Origin: Streptomyces sp. ISL-12
GTDB taxonomy: Bacteria; Actinomycetota; Actinomycetes; Streptomycetales; Streptomycetaceae
NCBI RefSeq assembly: GCF_018614415.1
Contig: NZ_JAGGOO010000009.1
Location: forward strand, 1 to 64,000
DNA length: 64,000 bases
Reading direction: 5' to 3'
Part shown: positions 31,367 through 39,356 of the stretch, in pieces
Layout: each line of letters opens with the position of its first letter
Numbering within the stretch: the stretch's first letter is position 1
The notes under the pieces: model-generated
The model's input: only the letters and a program-made list of their open reading frames with translations
Database searches by the model: none
What the model was told of the DNA's origin: nothing
Made by a program: the position numbers and the translations under genes

Positions 31367-31395
31367 TTGCCCGGGAAGTGGCCGTCGCCTAACGT
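31367..31395 (+). promoter_or_regulatory. Promoter for the erm leader, apparently leaderless
   Basis: TTGCCC (31367-31372), a 17-nt spacer and TAACGT (31390-31395) form a good Streptomyces vegetative promoter. Transcription would start about 7 nt past the -10, that is at or next to the GTG at 31403. The leader ORF would therefore be translated from a leaderless mRNA. Confidence 0.6.
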
Positions 31396-31402
31396 CGTCC
31401 CC

Positions 31403-31522
31403 GTGGCAGCGTTCAACGCGATCTTCGACTCCGGTCTCGGCCGGGGCTGCACGTACTCCATCCGGATGCGTGGCGGCCTCGGTGCCCTGACCGGCCCGGG
31501 CCGCGTGCCCGTAGCTCTGTAG
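31403..31522 (+). CDS. Candidate 39-residue leader peptide of the erm gene
   Basis: GTG at 31403 to TAG at 31520-31522 encodes MAAFNAIFDSGLGRGCTYSI followed by RMRGGLGALTGPGRVPVAL. It lies between the promoter and an RNA hairpin, directly before the Erm methyltransferase gene. It contains Arg-Met-Arg at residues 21-23, the +X+ pattern known to stall macrolide-bound ribosomes in some Erm leaders. It has no Shine-Dalgarno, consistent with leaderless initiation. Whether it is translated and whether stalling occurs at this motif is inference; in well-studied short leaders the motif sits nearer the N-terminus. Confidence 0.55.
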   Translation: MAAFNAIFDSGLGRGCTYSIRMRGGLGALTGPGRVPVAL

Positions 31523-31613
31523 CGCCGCGCGCTCTCTTCGCAGCGCTCTCCACGCCTTCGTCTTCCGGTCAGGGCCTTCGGCTGCCCTTTCCCGCCTTCA
31601 CGGAAGACAAGGA
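31521..31613 (+). promoter_or_regulatory. Candidate attenuator hairpins before erm
   Basis: Two structures follow the leader ORF. The first, AGCGC (31521-31525) with GCGCT (31542-31546), overlaps the leader stop. The second has perfect 8-bp arms, GTCTTCCG (31560-31567) and CGGAAGAC (31601-31608), with an inner hairpin AGGGC (31571-31575) / GCCCT (31584-31588). The second stem ends directly against the erm ribosome-binding site AAGGA (31609-31613). The layout suits translational or transcriptional attenuation controlled by a stalled leader ribosome. Confidence 0.5.
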
Positions 31614-31622
31614 CCGCTGGCC

Positions 31623-32402
31623 ATGGCCCGCCCCTCTTCGCGTGCCCGCACGCTCTCGCAGAACTTCCTCGCCGACCGCGCCGCCGCCGAACGCCTCGCG
31701 CGGCTCGCCGTCCCCGACCCCCGCACCGCACCCCTCGTCCTCGAAGCCGGCGCGGGCAAGGGCGCGCTGACCGAACCGCTCGCCCGCCGCGCCCGGGAAC
31801 TGACCGCCTACGAGATCGACCCCCGGCTCGTCCCCGGGCTGCGCGCCCGTTTCGCCCGCGCGCCGCACGTCCGCGTCGTCGGCGGTGACTTCCTGACCGC
31901 ACGCCCCCCGCGCACGCCGTACTCCGTCGCCGGCAACGTGCCCTTTTCCCGTACCGCGGACATCGTCGACTGGTGCCTCACCGCACCCGGCCTCACCGAC
32001 GCCACCCTCCTCACCCAACTGGAATACGCCCGCAAACGCACCGGCGACTACGGCCGCTGGACCCTGCTGACGGTCACGACCTGGCCGCGTCACGAGTGGC
32101 GTCTGGTGGGGCGGGTGAGCCGGTACGGCTTCCGGCCCGCGCCGCGCGTCGACGCCGGGATCATCCGCATCGAACGCCGGCCCGCCCCGCTCCTGGACGC
32201 CCGCGCGTACCGCGGCTGGCGGCGCCTGGTCGAGCTGGGCTTCTCCGGCGTCGGCGGCAGTCTGCACGCCTCCCTGCGGCGGGAGCACCCCCGGCACCGG
32301 GTGGACGCGGCCTTCCGCGCCGCACGCCTGGACCCGGGCGTGCTCGTCGGCGAGGTGGCGCCGGAGCGCTGGCTGCGGCTGTACGAGGTGCTGGCACGGT
32401 GA
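31623..32402 (+). CDS. 23S rRNA adenine-N6 methyltransferase, Erm family (ErmO/Lrm-like)
   Basis: A 259-residue SAM-dependent methyltransferase expected to modify A2058 of 23S rRNA and give lincosamide/macrolide resistance. The ATG at 31623 follows AAGGA by 9 nt. Motifs: [15 protein letters not shown] (Erm N-terminal signature), [17 protein letters not shown] (motif I), [12 protein letters not shown] (motif II), [12 protein letters not shown] (motif III) and [10 protein letters not shown] (motif IV, N-x-P-F). The next gene is a macrolide glycosyltransferase, the same pairing as the inducible lrm-mgt locus of S. lividans. Mono- versus dimethylation cannot be decided from sequence. Confidence 0.93.
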   Translation: MARPSSRARTLSQNFLADRAAAERLARLAVPDPRTAPLVLEAGAGKGALTEPLARRARELTAYEIDPRLVPGLRARFARAPHVRVVGGDFLTARPPRTPYSVAGNVPFSRTADIVDWCLTAPGLTDATLLTQLEYARKRTGDYGRWTLLTVTTWPRHEWRLVGRVSRYGFRPAPRVDAGIIRIERRPAPLLDARAYRGWRRLVELGFSGVGGSLHASLRREHPRHRVDAAFRAARLDPGVLVGEVAPERWLRLYEVLAR

Positions 32403-32474
32403 GGGCGACCGTGACCGGTGCCCCCGACGGCAACCGTGACAGTAACCATGACGGCACCTCCGACAGTAATCCGC

Positions 32475-32503
32475 TTGCACGAGACGTCTCGTCTCGTTAC
32501 GGT
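32475..32503 (+). promoter_or_regulatory. mgt promoter with a 14-bp palindromic operator in its spacer
   Basis: TTGCAC (32475-32480), a 17-nt spacer and TACGGT (32498-32503) lie 6 nt before the mgt ATG, implying a leaderless transcript. The spacer overlaps a perfect palindrome ACGAGACGTCTCGT (32479-32492), a typical position and size for a TetR-family repressor site. Two GACAGTAA copies lie just upstream. Confidence 0.6.
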
Positions 32504-32509
32504 CTTCGT

Positions 32510-33715
32510 ATGACCAGTCGCGCTCACATCGCCATGTTCTCCATCGCCGCCCACGGCCACGTGAATCCCAGCCTGGAGGTGATCCGCGAGCTGGTGGCGC
32601 GGGGGCACCGGGTGACGTACGCGATCCCGCCCGCCCTGGCGGAGAAGGCCGCCGGGACCGGCGCCGAACCCAAGCTGTGGCACAGCACGCTCCCCGGCCC
32701 CGACGCCGACCCGGCGGACTGGGGCAGCACCCTGCTGGACAACGTGGAGCCGTTCCTGGACGACGCGATCCAGGCGCTTCCGCAGCTCATCGAGGCGTAC
32801 GAGGGCGACGAGCCGGACCTCGTCCTGCACGACGTCACCTCGTACCCGGCCCGGGTCCTCGCCCACCGCTGGGGCGTGCCCGCGATCTCCCTCTCGCCGA
32901 ACCTCGTCGCCTGGGACGGGTACGAGCAGGAGGTCGGCGAGCCGATGTGGGAGGAGCCGCTGAAGACCGAGCGCGGTCAGGCGTACTACGCCCGGTTCCA
33001 CGCCTGGCTGGAGGAGAACGGGATCACCGAGCACCCGGACCCGTTCGTCGGCCGTCCCGCCCGTTCCCTGGTGCTGATCCCCAAGGCGCTCCAGCCCAAC
33101 GCCGACCGGGTCGACGAGTCGGTCCACCGTTTCGTCGGCGCCTGCCAGGGCGACCGGGGCGCCGAGGGCGGCTGGGAGCGGCCGGCCGGTGCCGAGAAGG
33201 TCGTGCTCGTGTCGCTCGGCTCCTCCTTCACCAAGCAGCCGGCCTTCTACCGGGAGTGCGTGCGGGCGTTCGGCGGGCTGCCGGGCTGGCACCTGGTGCT
33301 CCAGGTCGGCCGGCGCGTCGACCCGGCCGAGCTGGGGGACCTCCCCGGGAACGTGGAGGTGCGGTCCTGGGTCCCGCAGCTGGCGATCCTCAGGCAGGCG
33401 GACCTGTTCGTCACGCACGCCGGGGCCGGCGGCAGCCAGGAGGGGCTGGCCACGGCCACCCCGATGATCGCCGTACCGCAGGCCGTGGACCAGTTCGGGA
33501 ACGCGGACATGCTCCAGGCGCTCGGTGTCGCCCGCAAGCTGCTCACCGAGGAGGCCACCGCCGAGGCGCTGCGCACGGCCGCGCTCGACCTGGTCGACGA
33601 CCCGGAGGTGGCCCGGCGGCTGACGAAGATCCAGGCGGAGATGGCCGAGGAGGGCGGTACGCGGCGGGCGGCCGACCTGATCGAGGCCGAACTGGCCGCC
33701 GTCCGGGGAGAGTAG
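32510..33715 (+). CDS. mgt: Macrolide-inactivating glycosyltransferase
   Basis: A 401-residue GT1 (GT-B fold) enzyme that uses UDP-glucose to glycosylate, and so inactivate, macrolides. The ATG at 32510 has no Shine-Dalgarno and sits 6 nt after a -10 box. Evidence: [20 protein letters not shown] with the catalytic His, acceptor-domain [40 protein letters not shown], and the C-terminal donor motif [20 protein letters not shown] followed by [14 protein letters not shown]. It follows erm by 107 nt but has its own promoter/operator, so the two resistance genes may respond to different signals. Confidence 0.94.
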   Translation: MTSRAHIAMFSIAAHGHVNPSLEVIRELVARGHRVTYAIPPALAEKAAGTGAEPKLWHSTLPGPDADPADWGSTLLDNVEPFLDDAIQALPQLIEAYEGDEPDLVLHDVTSYPARVLAHRWGVPAISLSPNLVAWDGYEQEVGEPMWEEPLKTERGQAYYARFHAWLEENGITEHPDPFVGRPARSLVLIPKALQPNADRVDESVHRFVGACQGDRGAEGGWERPAGAEKVVLVSLGSSFTKQPAFYRECVRAFGGLPGWHLVLQVGRRVDPAELGDLPGNVEVRSWVPQLAILRQADLFVTHAGAGGSQEGLATATPMIAVPQAVDQFGNADMLQALGVARKLLTEEATAEALRTAALDLVDDPEVARRLTKIQAEMAEEGGTRRAADLIEAELAAVRGE

Positions 33716-33719
33716 CGAC

Positions 33720-33757
33720 GAGGGCCCGTCGGCCGTGCGCACGGCCGACGGGCCCTC
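33720..33757 (+). terminator. 19-bp perfect palindromic terminator after mgt
   Basis: The 38-nt block is a perfect inverted repeat starting gagggcccgtcggccgtg and ending with its complement ggccgacgggccctc, 5 nt after the mgt stop. The rest of 33758-33981 holds no recognisable gene. Confidence 0.85.
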
Positions 33758-33981
33758 ACCGCTTCAACGGCCCCTCACCCCCCGACCCGTTCGCCCTCGC
33801 CGTCCCGGGCCGGCGGCGTGACCGCCGCGGGCGTCTCGTCGTGGGTGAGGCCGCCGGGACGCGGGAGGCCGACCGTCGCGGGAGCGGCGGGCAACGGCTA
33901 CAGTTCGCGGAGTCCGCCGGTGCGGACCGCGGCCGTCGCGCCCACCCCCACGGGGCACGACGGCCGCTTTATCGTGTGCGC

Positions 33982-34530
33982 ATGACGACGACGTACGCGG
34001 CGCTGCTGCGCGGGATCAACGTGGGCGGCAAGAAGAAGGTCCCGATGGCCGACCTGCGGGCCCTCATGGCGGACCTGGGCCACACCGCCGTACGCACCCA
34101 TCTGCAGAGCGGTCAGGCCGTGTTCACCGCGGAGCACGGCACCGAGGAGGAGCTCGCGGCCGGGCTGGCGGAGGCGATCGAGGGGCGGTTCGGGTTCGCC
34201 GTGGACGTGATCGTGCGCGACCACGCCTATCTGCGGGCGGTCGTGGAGCAGTGCCCCTTCCCGGCCGCCGACCTGGCGCCCAAGCAGCTCCACGTCACCT
34301 ACTTCTCCGAGCCGGCCGGCGCCGAACGGTTCGCGGAGATCGACCGGGCGGCCTGTCTCCCCGAGGAGTTCCGCCTCGGCGACCGCGCCCTGTACCTCTA
34401 CGCGCCGGACGGCCTGGGCCGCTCCAGGCTCGCCGAACTCCTGTCCAGGCCCCGCGTCACCAAGGGCCTCGTCGCCACCACCCGCAACTGGAACACCGTC
34501 GTCAAGCTGGTGGAGCTGACGGCGCCCTGA
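33982..34530 (+). CDS. DUF1697 family protein
   Basis: A 182-residue protein with the family N-terminus MTTTYAALLRGINVGGKKKV followed by PMADLRALMADLGHTAVRTH. It continues with LQSGQAVFTAEHGTEEELAA, a conserved VDVIVRDHAYLRAVV and the C-terminal KGLVATTRNWNTVVKLVELT. Function of the family is unknown. A TATCGT -10-like hexamer ends 6 nt before the ATG at 33982 and no Shine-Dalgarno is present, so the mRNA may be leaderless; no clear -35 was found. Confidence 0.92.
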   Translation: MTTTYAALLRGINVGGKKKVPMADLRALMADLGHTAVRTHLQSGQAVFTAEHGTEEELAAGLAEAIEGRFGFAVDVIVRDHAYLRAVVEQCPFPAADLAPKQLHVTYFSEPAGAERFAEIDRAACLPEEFRLGDRALYLYAPDGLGRSRLAELLSRPRVTKGLVATTRNWNTVVKLVELTAP

Positions 34531-34577
34531 CTCCCTGGCTAAGGTGGGCCGGGAGTACGGGGGAAGGGCGTGTCACC

Positions 34578-36074
34578 GTGGGGGGAAGGGCGCTGCCGGC
34601 GTTGCCGCAGTACCGCAAGGACGGGGTCACCCGGCGGCTGTGCGCCTCGGTCCACCTCGACGAGGACCTCGCCCGCCGGCTCGACCGGGGACTCACCGGC
34701 GACCGGCTGACCTCGCCCGGCCTGACCCTCGGCATCAACTTCGTCGCCCTCGCCCGGCACGCCCGCGCCGCCGTCCTGCGCCGCGACGCGCTGGAGAAGC
34801 AGCTCAGCCGGCTCGCCGCCGCCCTGGTCACCGCAGTCCTGGTGGGCCTGTGGGGGCTGACCGGCGGACACGGCACGGTCGCCGTGGTCGGGTTCTACGG
34901 ACCGCTCGCCGTCCTCGGCGCCTCCTGGTGGCTGATCCACCGCGCCGAGTCGCAGGCCCGCGACGCGGCCCGCGCGGTGTTCGTGGGCACCGAGAGGGCC
35001 GAGAAGCTCGCCCCGCCCGTGGAACCCGAGGCGGAGGCGTGGCTGCACGAACTCAAGCGGGCCAACGTGCTGCCCTACGCCGACGCGGCGGCCCTGACCA
35101 CCCCCTTCGTCGGCAGCGGCACGAAGATCAAGGAGGTGGTCTGGCAGCCCATCGACGTCAGCCGGCCGGCCGAGGCACCCGGCGGCGGCACGCTCCCGCT
35201 GCTCCCCTTCGACGCCGTCGACCTGCACACCTACGTGGCCCGGCGGATGGAGTCCATCGCCGGCCTGGAGGGCCTGCGCGCCAGGAACCGGCTCTACGTC
35301 CTCGGCAGCCACGCCCACCTGCTGCCCGAGCTGGTCCCCGACCGCACCGCACGCCCCCGCGCCCAGGTCCCCAAACAGCTCGTGCAGGCGGGCCTGCACA
35401 CCCCCGGGGCGGGCATGCGCACCCACCTGTGCCTGGAACGGGTCGGCGAGGGCGGCCGGGTCGTCGTCTGCATGTATCTGCGGGCGATCCTGCACCGGCC
35501 CAACCTGACCTGGGAGGTGGCCGCCTATGTGATCCCGCCGCTCGGCGCGCGCTTCGACCGGGTGGACCGGCTGCCGGTGGCCCCGTTCGACCGGTGGTGG
35601 AGCCTGGTCGCGTACACCGGCTCGCACCTCTTTCCCGACCTGCGCCGGGCGCCGGGACGCCGGCGCGCACGCCGGCGCCGGGCGCGGCAGGAGGCGCGGG
35701 CGCTGGCCAGAAGGCGGCGGGAGATCACCGACCAGCACCTGCTCGTCGACCACGGCGCCGACGACAGCGTGCGGGCCCGGCTGAGCGACTGGGCGGAGGC
35801 GGGGTACGCCGAGCGGATCGACGCGCAGGACTACCTCTTCCGGCTCCAGCAGGGCGTGCTGGTGGCCACCGAGCGCTTCCTGAAGGACCACAACGTCGAC
35901 ACCAGTTCCTTCGACCGGGCGCAGCAGGTCATCAGCACCCAGACCTACCACATCTCCGGTGACATCACCGGACCCAGCAACATCGGCACCGGCGGGCAGA
36001 TCACCGTCAACGGCGGGCCGCAGGGCCAGGGGGGTCCGGCGGCGCCGGGTCATCAGGGAGGACCCACACCATGA
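34578..36074 (+). CDS. Membrane protein with a C-terminal G-D-I-T-G-P-S beta motif, unknown function
   Basis: A 498-residue protein, GTG at 34578 with GGGAAGGG upstream. The N-terminal 70 residues are helical and basic. Two membrane spans follow: LAAALVTAVLVGLWGLTG and VAVVGFYGPLAVLGASWWLI. A large cytosolic part includes LPFDAVDLHTYVARRMESIA, a second hydrophobic stretch WEVAAYVIPPLGARF and an arginine-rich helix (RRRARRRRARQEARALARRR). The C-terminus reads YHISGDITGPSNIGTGGQIT, the same beta motif that opens the next protein. It overlaps the next gene by 4 nt (ATGA). It is convergent with the kinase gene of the GTPase/TerY-P operon. No family recognised. Confidence 0.8.
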   Translation: MGGRALPALPQYRKDGVTRRLCASVHLDEDLARRLDRGLTGDRLTSPGLTLGINFVALARHARAAVLRRDALEKQLSRLAAALVTAVLVGLWGLTGGHGTVAVVGFYGPLAVLGASWWLIHRAESQARDAARAVFVGTERAEKLAPPVEPEAEAWLHELKRANVLPYADAAALTTPFVGSGTKIKEVVWQPIDVSRPAEAPGGGTLPLLPFDAVDLHTYVARRMESIAGLEGLRARNRLYVLGSHAHLLPELVPDRTARPRAQVPKQLVQAGLHTPGAGMRTHLCLERVGEGGRVVVCMYLRAILHRPNLTWEVAAYVIPPLGARFDRVDRLPVAPFDRWWSLVAYTGSHLFPDLRRAPGRRRARRRRARQEARALARRRREITDQHLLVDHGADDSVRARLSDWAEAGYAERIDAQDYLFRLQQGVLVATERFLKDHNVDTSSFDRAQQVISTQTYHISGDITGPSNIGTGGQITVNGGPQGQGGPAAPGHQGGPTP

Positions 36075-36394
36075 GCACGTACAACTTCCACGGGAACATC
36101 AGCGGGCCGTCCCACTTCGGCGACCACGGACACATCGAGATCCACAACGGGGCGGACCCGGCCGCGGTGCTGGCGCTCGCGGACCGGCTGGTCGAGCGGC
36201 TGCGCGGCGAACACCCCGCGCTGGCGCCCGAGGCCGAGGCCGTCCAGGGCGAGCTGGTGCGCGCCGGGCAGGAGGGGCGGGCCGTCGACCGGGGCCGGAT
36301 CCGGGCCGCCCTGGAGACCATCGGCATCGGCGTCGCGGCGGGCAGCGGCAGCCTCGCCCTGGCTCAGGAGATCCAGCGGGTACTGGGGCTGTGA
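36071..36394 (+). CDS. Small protein with N-terminal G-N-I-S-G-P-S beta motif, partner of the preceding gene
   Basis: A 107-residue cytosolic protein, ATG at 36071 overlapping the previous stop (ATGA). The N-terminus MSTYNFHGNISGPSHFGDHG matches the C-terminal motif of the upstream protein. The remaining 80 residues are two or three amphipathic helices: VLALADRLVERLRGEHPALA, RIRAALETIGIGVAAGSGSL and AQEIQRVLGL. The shared motif suggests the two proteins bind each other or a common partner by beta-strand pairing. It ends 7 nt from the converging kinase stop. Function unknown. Confidence 0.8.
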   Translation: MSTYNFHGNISGPSHFGDHGHIEIHNGADPAAVLALADRLVERLRGEHPALAPEAEAVQGELVRAGQEGRAVDRGRIRAALETIGIGVAAGSGSLALAQEIQRVLGL

Positions 36395-36401
36395 CGGGCC
36401 G

Positions 36402-37739
36402 TCACCTGGCGTGCACCACCGCCCGCGCACCCTCCCCGAGGTCCAGTTCCAGACCGGCCCGCAGCGGCACCGTCTGACCGGGCGCGATCCGCTGGAGGGT
36501 GCCGTCGGAGCGGTTGCCCGTCCAGGTCCGCTCGGACCGGTTGGCGATGCCGAACCGGCCCGGCTTCGAGGGGTGTTCCACCAGCTCCGCGACGAGCGCC
36601 GCGTCCGAGCAGTCGTGCCGCTCCGGCTCCGGCGCCAGATGGTGGGCCTGCACCCGGGCCGCCCGCCCCAGCCGGATGTGGTGCCCGGCGCGCGGCGGCG
36701 GCGTGGTCACCACCAGCCGGGGCGGCAGCACCACCTGGGCCCCGCACCCCCAGCAGTTCCTGGGCGGCGGGTTCTCGCCCGGCTCCGTCATGTTCTGCCG
36801 ACCGCACGAGGCGCACTCCACCACCGAGTCCAGCACCGCCCGCAGCGCGTCCCGCCACTCGGACTCGCGCACCCGCGCCGCCGGATCGCGCAGGCCCGTC
36901 GTGAAGACCCGGCGGAACAGCTCCCGCAGCCGCTCCGCCGTCGCCTCCCAGGTGGCCAGCACCGTGGTGTGCTCCATGGGGTCGGGGGCGTTGGCGTCGT
37001 CGGCCGGATCGAAGACGAACAGCGGGTCACGGCCGTACAGCTTGCGCTCGGCCGCGTCGTCCAGGCAGTGGATGCCCAGCTCGCGGCGGCCCTCGAAGGG
37101 GTGGTGGTTCATCAGCAGCATGAACAGCAGCACGGCCAGGGAGTGCAGGTCGGACTGGGTACCGGGCCGGGCGCCCGGGTCGCCGCGCACCAGCTCCGGG
37201 GCCATGAACTTCATGGTGCCGGAGATGCCGCTGACGTCGCCCTCCACCACCGCGTTGTCGTTGTCGCAGACCAGCACCTCACCGGTGGCCGGGTCGAAGA
37301 AGATGTTGCCCCAGGAGATGTCCCGGTAGGCGACGCCCCGCATGTGCAGCGCCTGGTAGGCCTCCACCGTGTAGAGACAGGCCCGCAGCAGGGCCCGGGT
37401 GTTGGTGCGCAGCCGGCGGCGGAACAGCTCGGGCAGCCCCTTGAACCGTTCGGGACGCAGGTCCATCAGGTAGCCGAAGGAGCCGCGGTACGGACCCACG
37501 TGGGCCTCGGGCCACAGGAAGCGGTCGTCGTGGAAGTCGCGGTGCACCAGTTCCCGGACGATCGCCTCCTGCTGGGGCGTCGCCGAGGTCGGGTAGTACC
37601 ACTTCAGGGCCTTCTCCCCGGTCCAGGTCGCGACCCGGTACACCTCTCCCTGCCCGCCGGCCCCCAGCAGGGCGAGGATCTCGACCTCGTCCCCGTTCTC
37701 GGTGGCCAGCCGCGTGCCGCCGTCCAGCATGCCGCTCAT
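36402..37739 (-). CDS. Protein kinase with C-terminal zinc ribbon (TerY-P triad kinase)
   Basis: A 445-residue Ser/Thr-kinase-like protein, ATG at 37739-37737. Glycine loop LLGAGGQGEVYRV, ATP-binding Lys in GEKALKWYYP, catalytic loop GVAYRDISWGNIFF (HRD as YRD) and metal-binding LVCDNDNAVV (DFG as DND) indicate an active enzyme. SGTMKFMAPELVRGD is the activation-segment end. Behind the kinase (about residue 310) is a C4 zinc ribbon CASCGRQN...CWGCG, then a beta-rich region with FGIANRSERTWTGNRSDGTL. The PP2C gene starts just upstream and the VWA gene beyond it. This kinase-PP2C-VWA trio is the TerY-P triad described in tellurium-resistance-like systems. Confidence 0.9.
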   Translation of the reverse strand: MSGMLDGGTRLATENGDEVEILALLGAGGQGEVYRVATWTGEKALKWYYPTSATPQQEAIVRELVHRDFHDDRFLWPEAHVGPYRGSFGYLMDLRPERFKGLPELFRRRLRTNTRALLRACLYTVEAYQALHMRGVAYRDISWGNIFFDPATGEVLVCDNDNAVVEGDVSGISGTMKFMAPELVRGDPGARPGTQSDLHSLAVLLFMLLMNHHPFEGRRELGIHCLDDAAERKLYGRDPLFVFDPADDANAPDPMEHTTVLATWEATAERLRELFRRVFTTGLRDPAARVRESEWRDALRAVLDSVVECASCGRQNMTEPGENPPPRNCWGCGAQVVLPPRLVVTTPPPRAGHHIRLGRAARVQAHHLAPEPERHDCSDAALVAELVEHPSKPGRFGIANRSERTWTGNRSDGTLQRIAPGQTVPLRAGLELDLGEGARAVVHAR

Positions 37740-37742
37740 CTC

Positions 37743-38621
37743 TCAGCTCTCCGTCTTCCGTTCCAGTTCCGCCCCGACGCCCGGGTCCGGGGGCCGCAGC
37801 GCCGCGGTGAGGGTCGTGTCGTCCCCCGAGTGGCGGGCGGCGTGCGCCAGCCACTCGGGGAGCAGGTGCCGCACCCCCGCGCTGCCGTCCGCGGCCAGCC
37901 GGCCCTGGAGGTCCTCGACGAACGCCCGGTACCCGTCGGCCGACGCGAAGCTCTTGGACAGCCCGTCCGTCGACAGCACCACCAGCCGCGGCAGCCGGGC
38001 CTGTTCGAACACCGGCGCCCAGTGCGTACGCACCTGACGCCAGGCCCGCGGCCCGCACAGCGAGTCCGTCTCGTCCCCGAGCGCCTCCTCGTCCGGCGCC
38101 AACGGCCGCTCCAGCGTGCCGTCGTGGGCCACCACCGCGAGGTCACCGTCCCCGATCTGCCAGGCCACCAGCAGCCAGGGCGTGAGCACCGCGCCGATCA
38201 GCGTGGTGCCGTACAGCCGCAGCTTCTCGTCGTCCCCCGGCTCCGGCGCCCCGTCGTCGGCGACCGGCCGGTGCCGGTCCCAGTGCCCGAGCGCCGCCGC
38301 CCGCCACTCCCGCACCAGGGCGCGCGGGAAGTCGTCGCGGGCGTACGTCATCAGCCGGGCCGGCCGCCCCGGCCCGTGCGGGTCGCGGGCCGCGCGGCCG
38401 AACTGGGCGGCCAGCACCGTGAAACGGTCCACGGCGAACCGCGCGCCCAGCTCGCTGCGGGCGTACGCCGGCGAGCCGTGCCCGTCCGCCACCGCCAGCA
38501 CCAGCGGGTCGTCCGCGCTGCCCGTCCCCTGGCAGACGTACCAGTCCTGGTTGCACCGCTTGCCGACGCCCCGCACGCTCTCGCCGAGCGTCTCCCAGGG
38601 CCGTACCCGTAGCGTCACCAC
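37743..38621 (-). CDS. PP2C-type protein phosphatase (TerY-P triad)
   Basis: A 292-residue metal-dependent phosphatase. Motifs: VGKRCNQDWYVCQG, LVLAVADGHGSPAYARSELG (Mg-binding Asp-Gly), GTTLIGAVLTPWLLVAWQIGDGDLAVV and VVLSTDGLSKSF with a final HSGDDTTLTAAL (second metal-binding Asp). Two adjacent GTG codons (38621 and 38618) could start it; the second forms a GTGA overlap with the VWA gene stop. It should reverse the action of the downstream kinase on the same targets. Its stop is 3 nt from the kinase ATG. Confidence 0.92.
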   Translation of the reverse strand: MVTLRVRPWETLGESVRGVGKRCNQDWYVCQGTGSADDPLVLAVADGHGSPAYARSELGARFAVDRFTVLAAQFGRAARDPHGPGRPARLMTYARDDFPRALVREWRAAALGHWDRHRPVADDGAPEPGDDEKLRLYGTTLIGAVLTPWLLVAWQIGDGDLAVVAHDGTLERPLAPDEEALGDETDSLCGPRAWRQVRTHWAPVFEQARLPRLVVLSTDGLSKSFASADGYRAFVEDLQGRLAADGSAGVRHLLPEWLAHAARHSGDDTTLTAALRPPDPGVGAELERKTES

Positions 38622-39301
38622 ACGTCGTCGTCATCGTCGTCGTCGAGGACCGGCGGGGCGAACGGCTGCTTGACCGTCGGGTCCTCCTGGCCCGCCATCG
38701 GCTGCGAGGCCGCCTTCACCGCGGCCGTCGACGCCCACCGGATGGCGGCGGCCAGCTGCTTGCCGTTGTGCGCCTCCAGCGGTTTGAACTCGGGGTTGCC
38801 GATGAACTCCTGGAGTACGCCCTTGTCCGCGTCGTGGCCGATGGCGATGGCGATCCGGACCGCCTTGCGGCCCCAGGGCGTCGCGTCGACCGCGGCCAGC
38901 CCCGCCCGCCAGTCGTCGGTGGGCACACCGTCCGACACCAGCGCCAGGACCGGCTTCAGCGCGCGCTGCGGCATCGGCGGGGTCTGCAGTTCGCGGGCGG
39001 CCAGGGTCAGCGCCTCGCCCAGGTTGGTCATGCCGTCCACCTCGACGTCCTGCCAGGTGAAGTCGTCGACCGGGACCGGCGTCTGCTGCAGCCACTGGGC
39101 CGTGGTGGAGAAGGTGATGGTGCGCAGCAGCAACTGGGCCGCCGGGTTGTCGGCCGCCACCGCCCGCATCTCCGGGAGGGCCTCCCGGATCGCGTAGTTC
39201 AGCCTGGCGATCTTGTCGCCCTGCATGGAGTACGAGCAGTCCAGCAGCCAGATGAAGTGGACCGGCCGGTTCGCCATGGGCCCGCCGGGGATGTCGCTCA
39301 C
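38615..39301 (-). CDS. TerY-like von Willebrand A domain protein
   Basis: A 228-residue cytosolic VWA protein; GTG at 39301 with GGAAAGG upstream, though the ATG at 39277 (MANRPVHFIWLLD) is possible. The MIDAS metal site is complete: FIWLLDCSYSMQGDKIARL (DxSxS), DGMTNLGEALTL (Thr) and LALVSDGVPTDDW (Asp). The C-terminus is an Asp run (DDDDDDDVW) coded by gtc/atc repeats. In TerY-P systems this domain is thought to be a phosphorylated scaffold that assembles effectors. It overlaps the PP2C start. Confidence 0.92.
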   Translation of the reverse strand: MSDIPGGPMANRPVHFIWLLDCSYSMQGDKIARLNYAIREALPEMRAVAADNPAAQLLLRTITFSTTAQWLQQTPVPVDDFTWQDVEVDGMTNLGEALTLAARELQTPPMPQRALKPVLALVSDGVPTDDWRAGLAAVDATPWGRKAVRIAIAIGHDADKGVLQEFIGNPEFKPLEAHNGKQLAAAIRWASTAAVKAASQPMAGQEDPTVKQPFAPPVLDDDDDDDVW

Positions 39302-39356
39302 GTGGTTGTCGCCTTTCCGGTAGTCGCGTGGAGGGGGAGGGGTGCGCGCGGGTCCG

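Noticed and set aside
31296..31490. A 64-codon ORF in another frame upstream of erm as the leader peptide
   Set aside because: Its start lies upstream of the promoter at 31367-31395, so it would not be on the transcript, and it lacks a stall-like motif.
34578..36394. Placing the two plus-strand genes in the GTPase/TerY-P operon
   Set aside because: They are on the opposite strand and converge on it; any link is functional inference, not cotranscription.
36411..38612. Long plus-strand open frame opposite the kinase and PP2C genes
   Set aside because: Shadow of the TerY-P kinase and phosphatase, which carry complete catalytic motifs.
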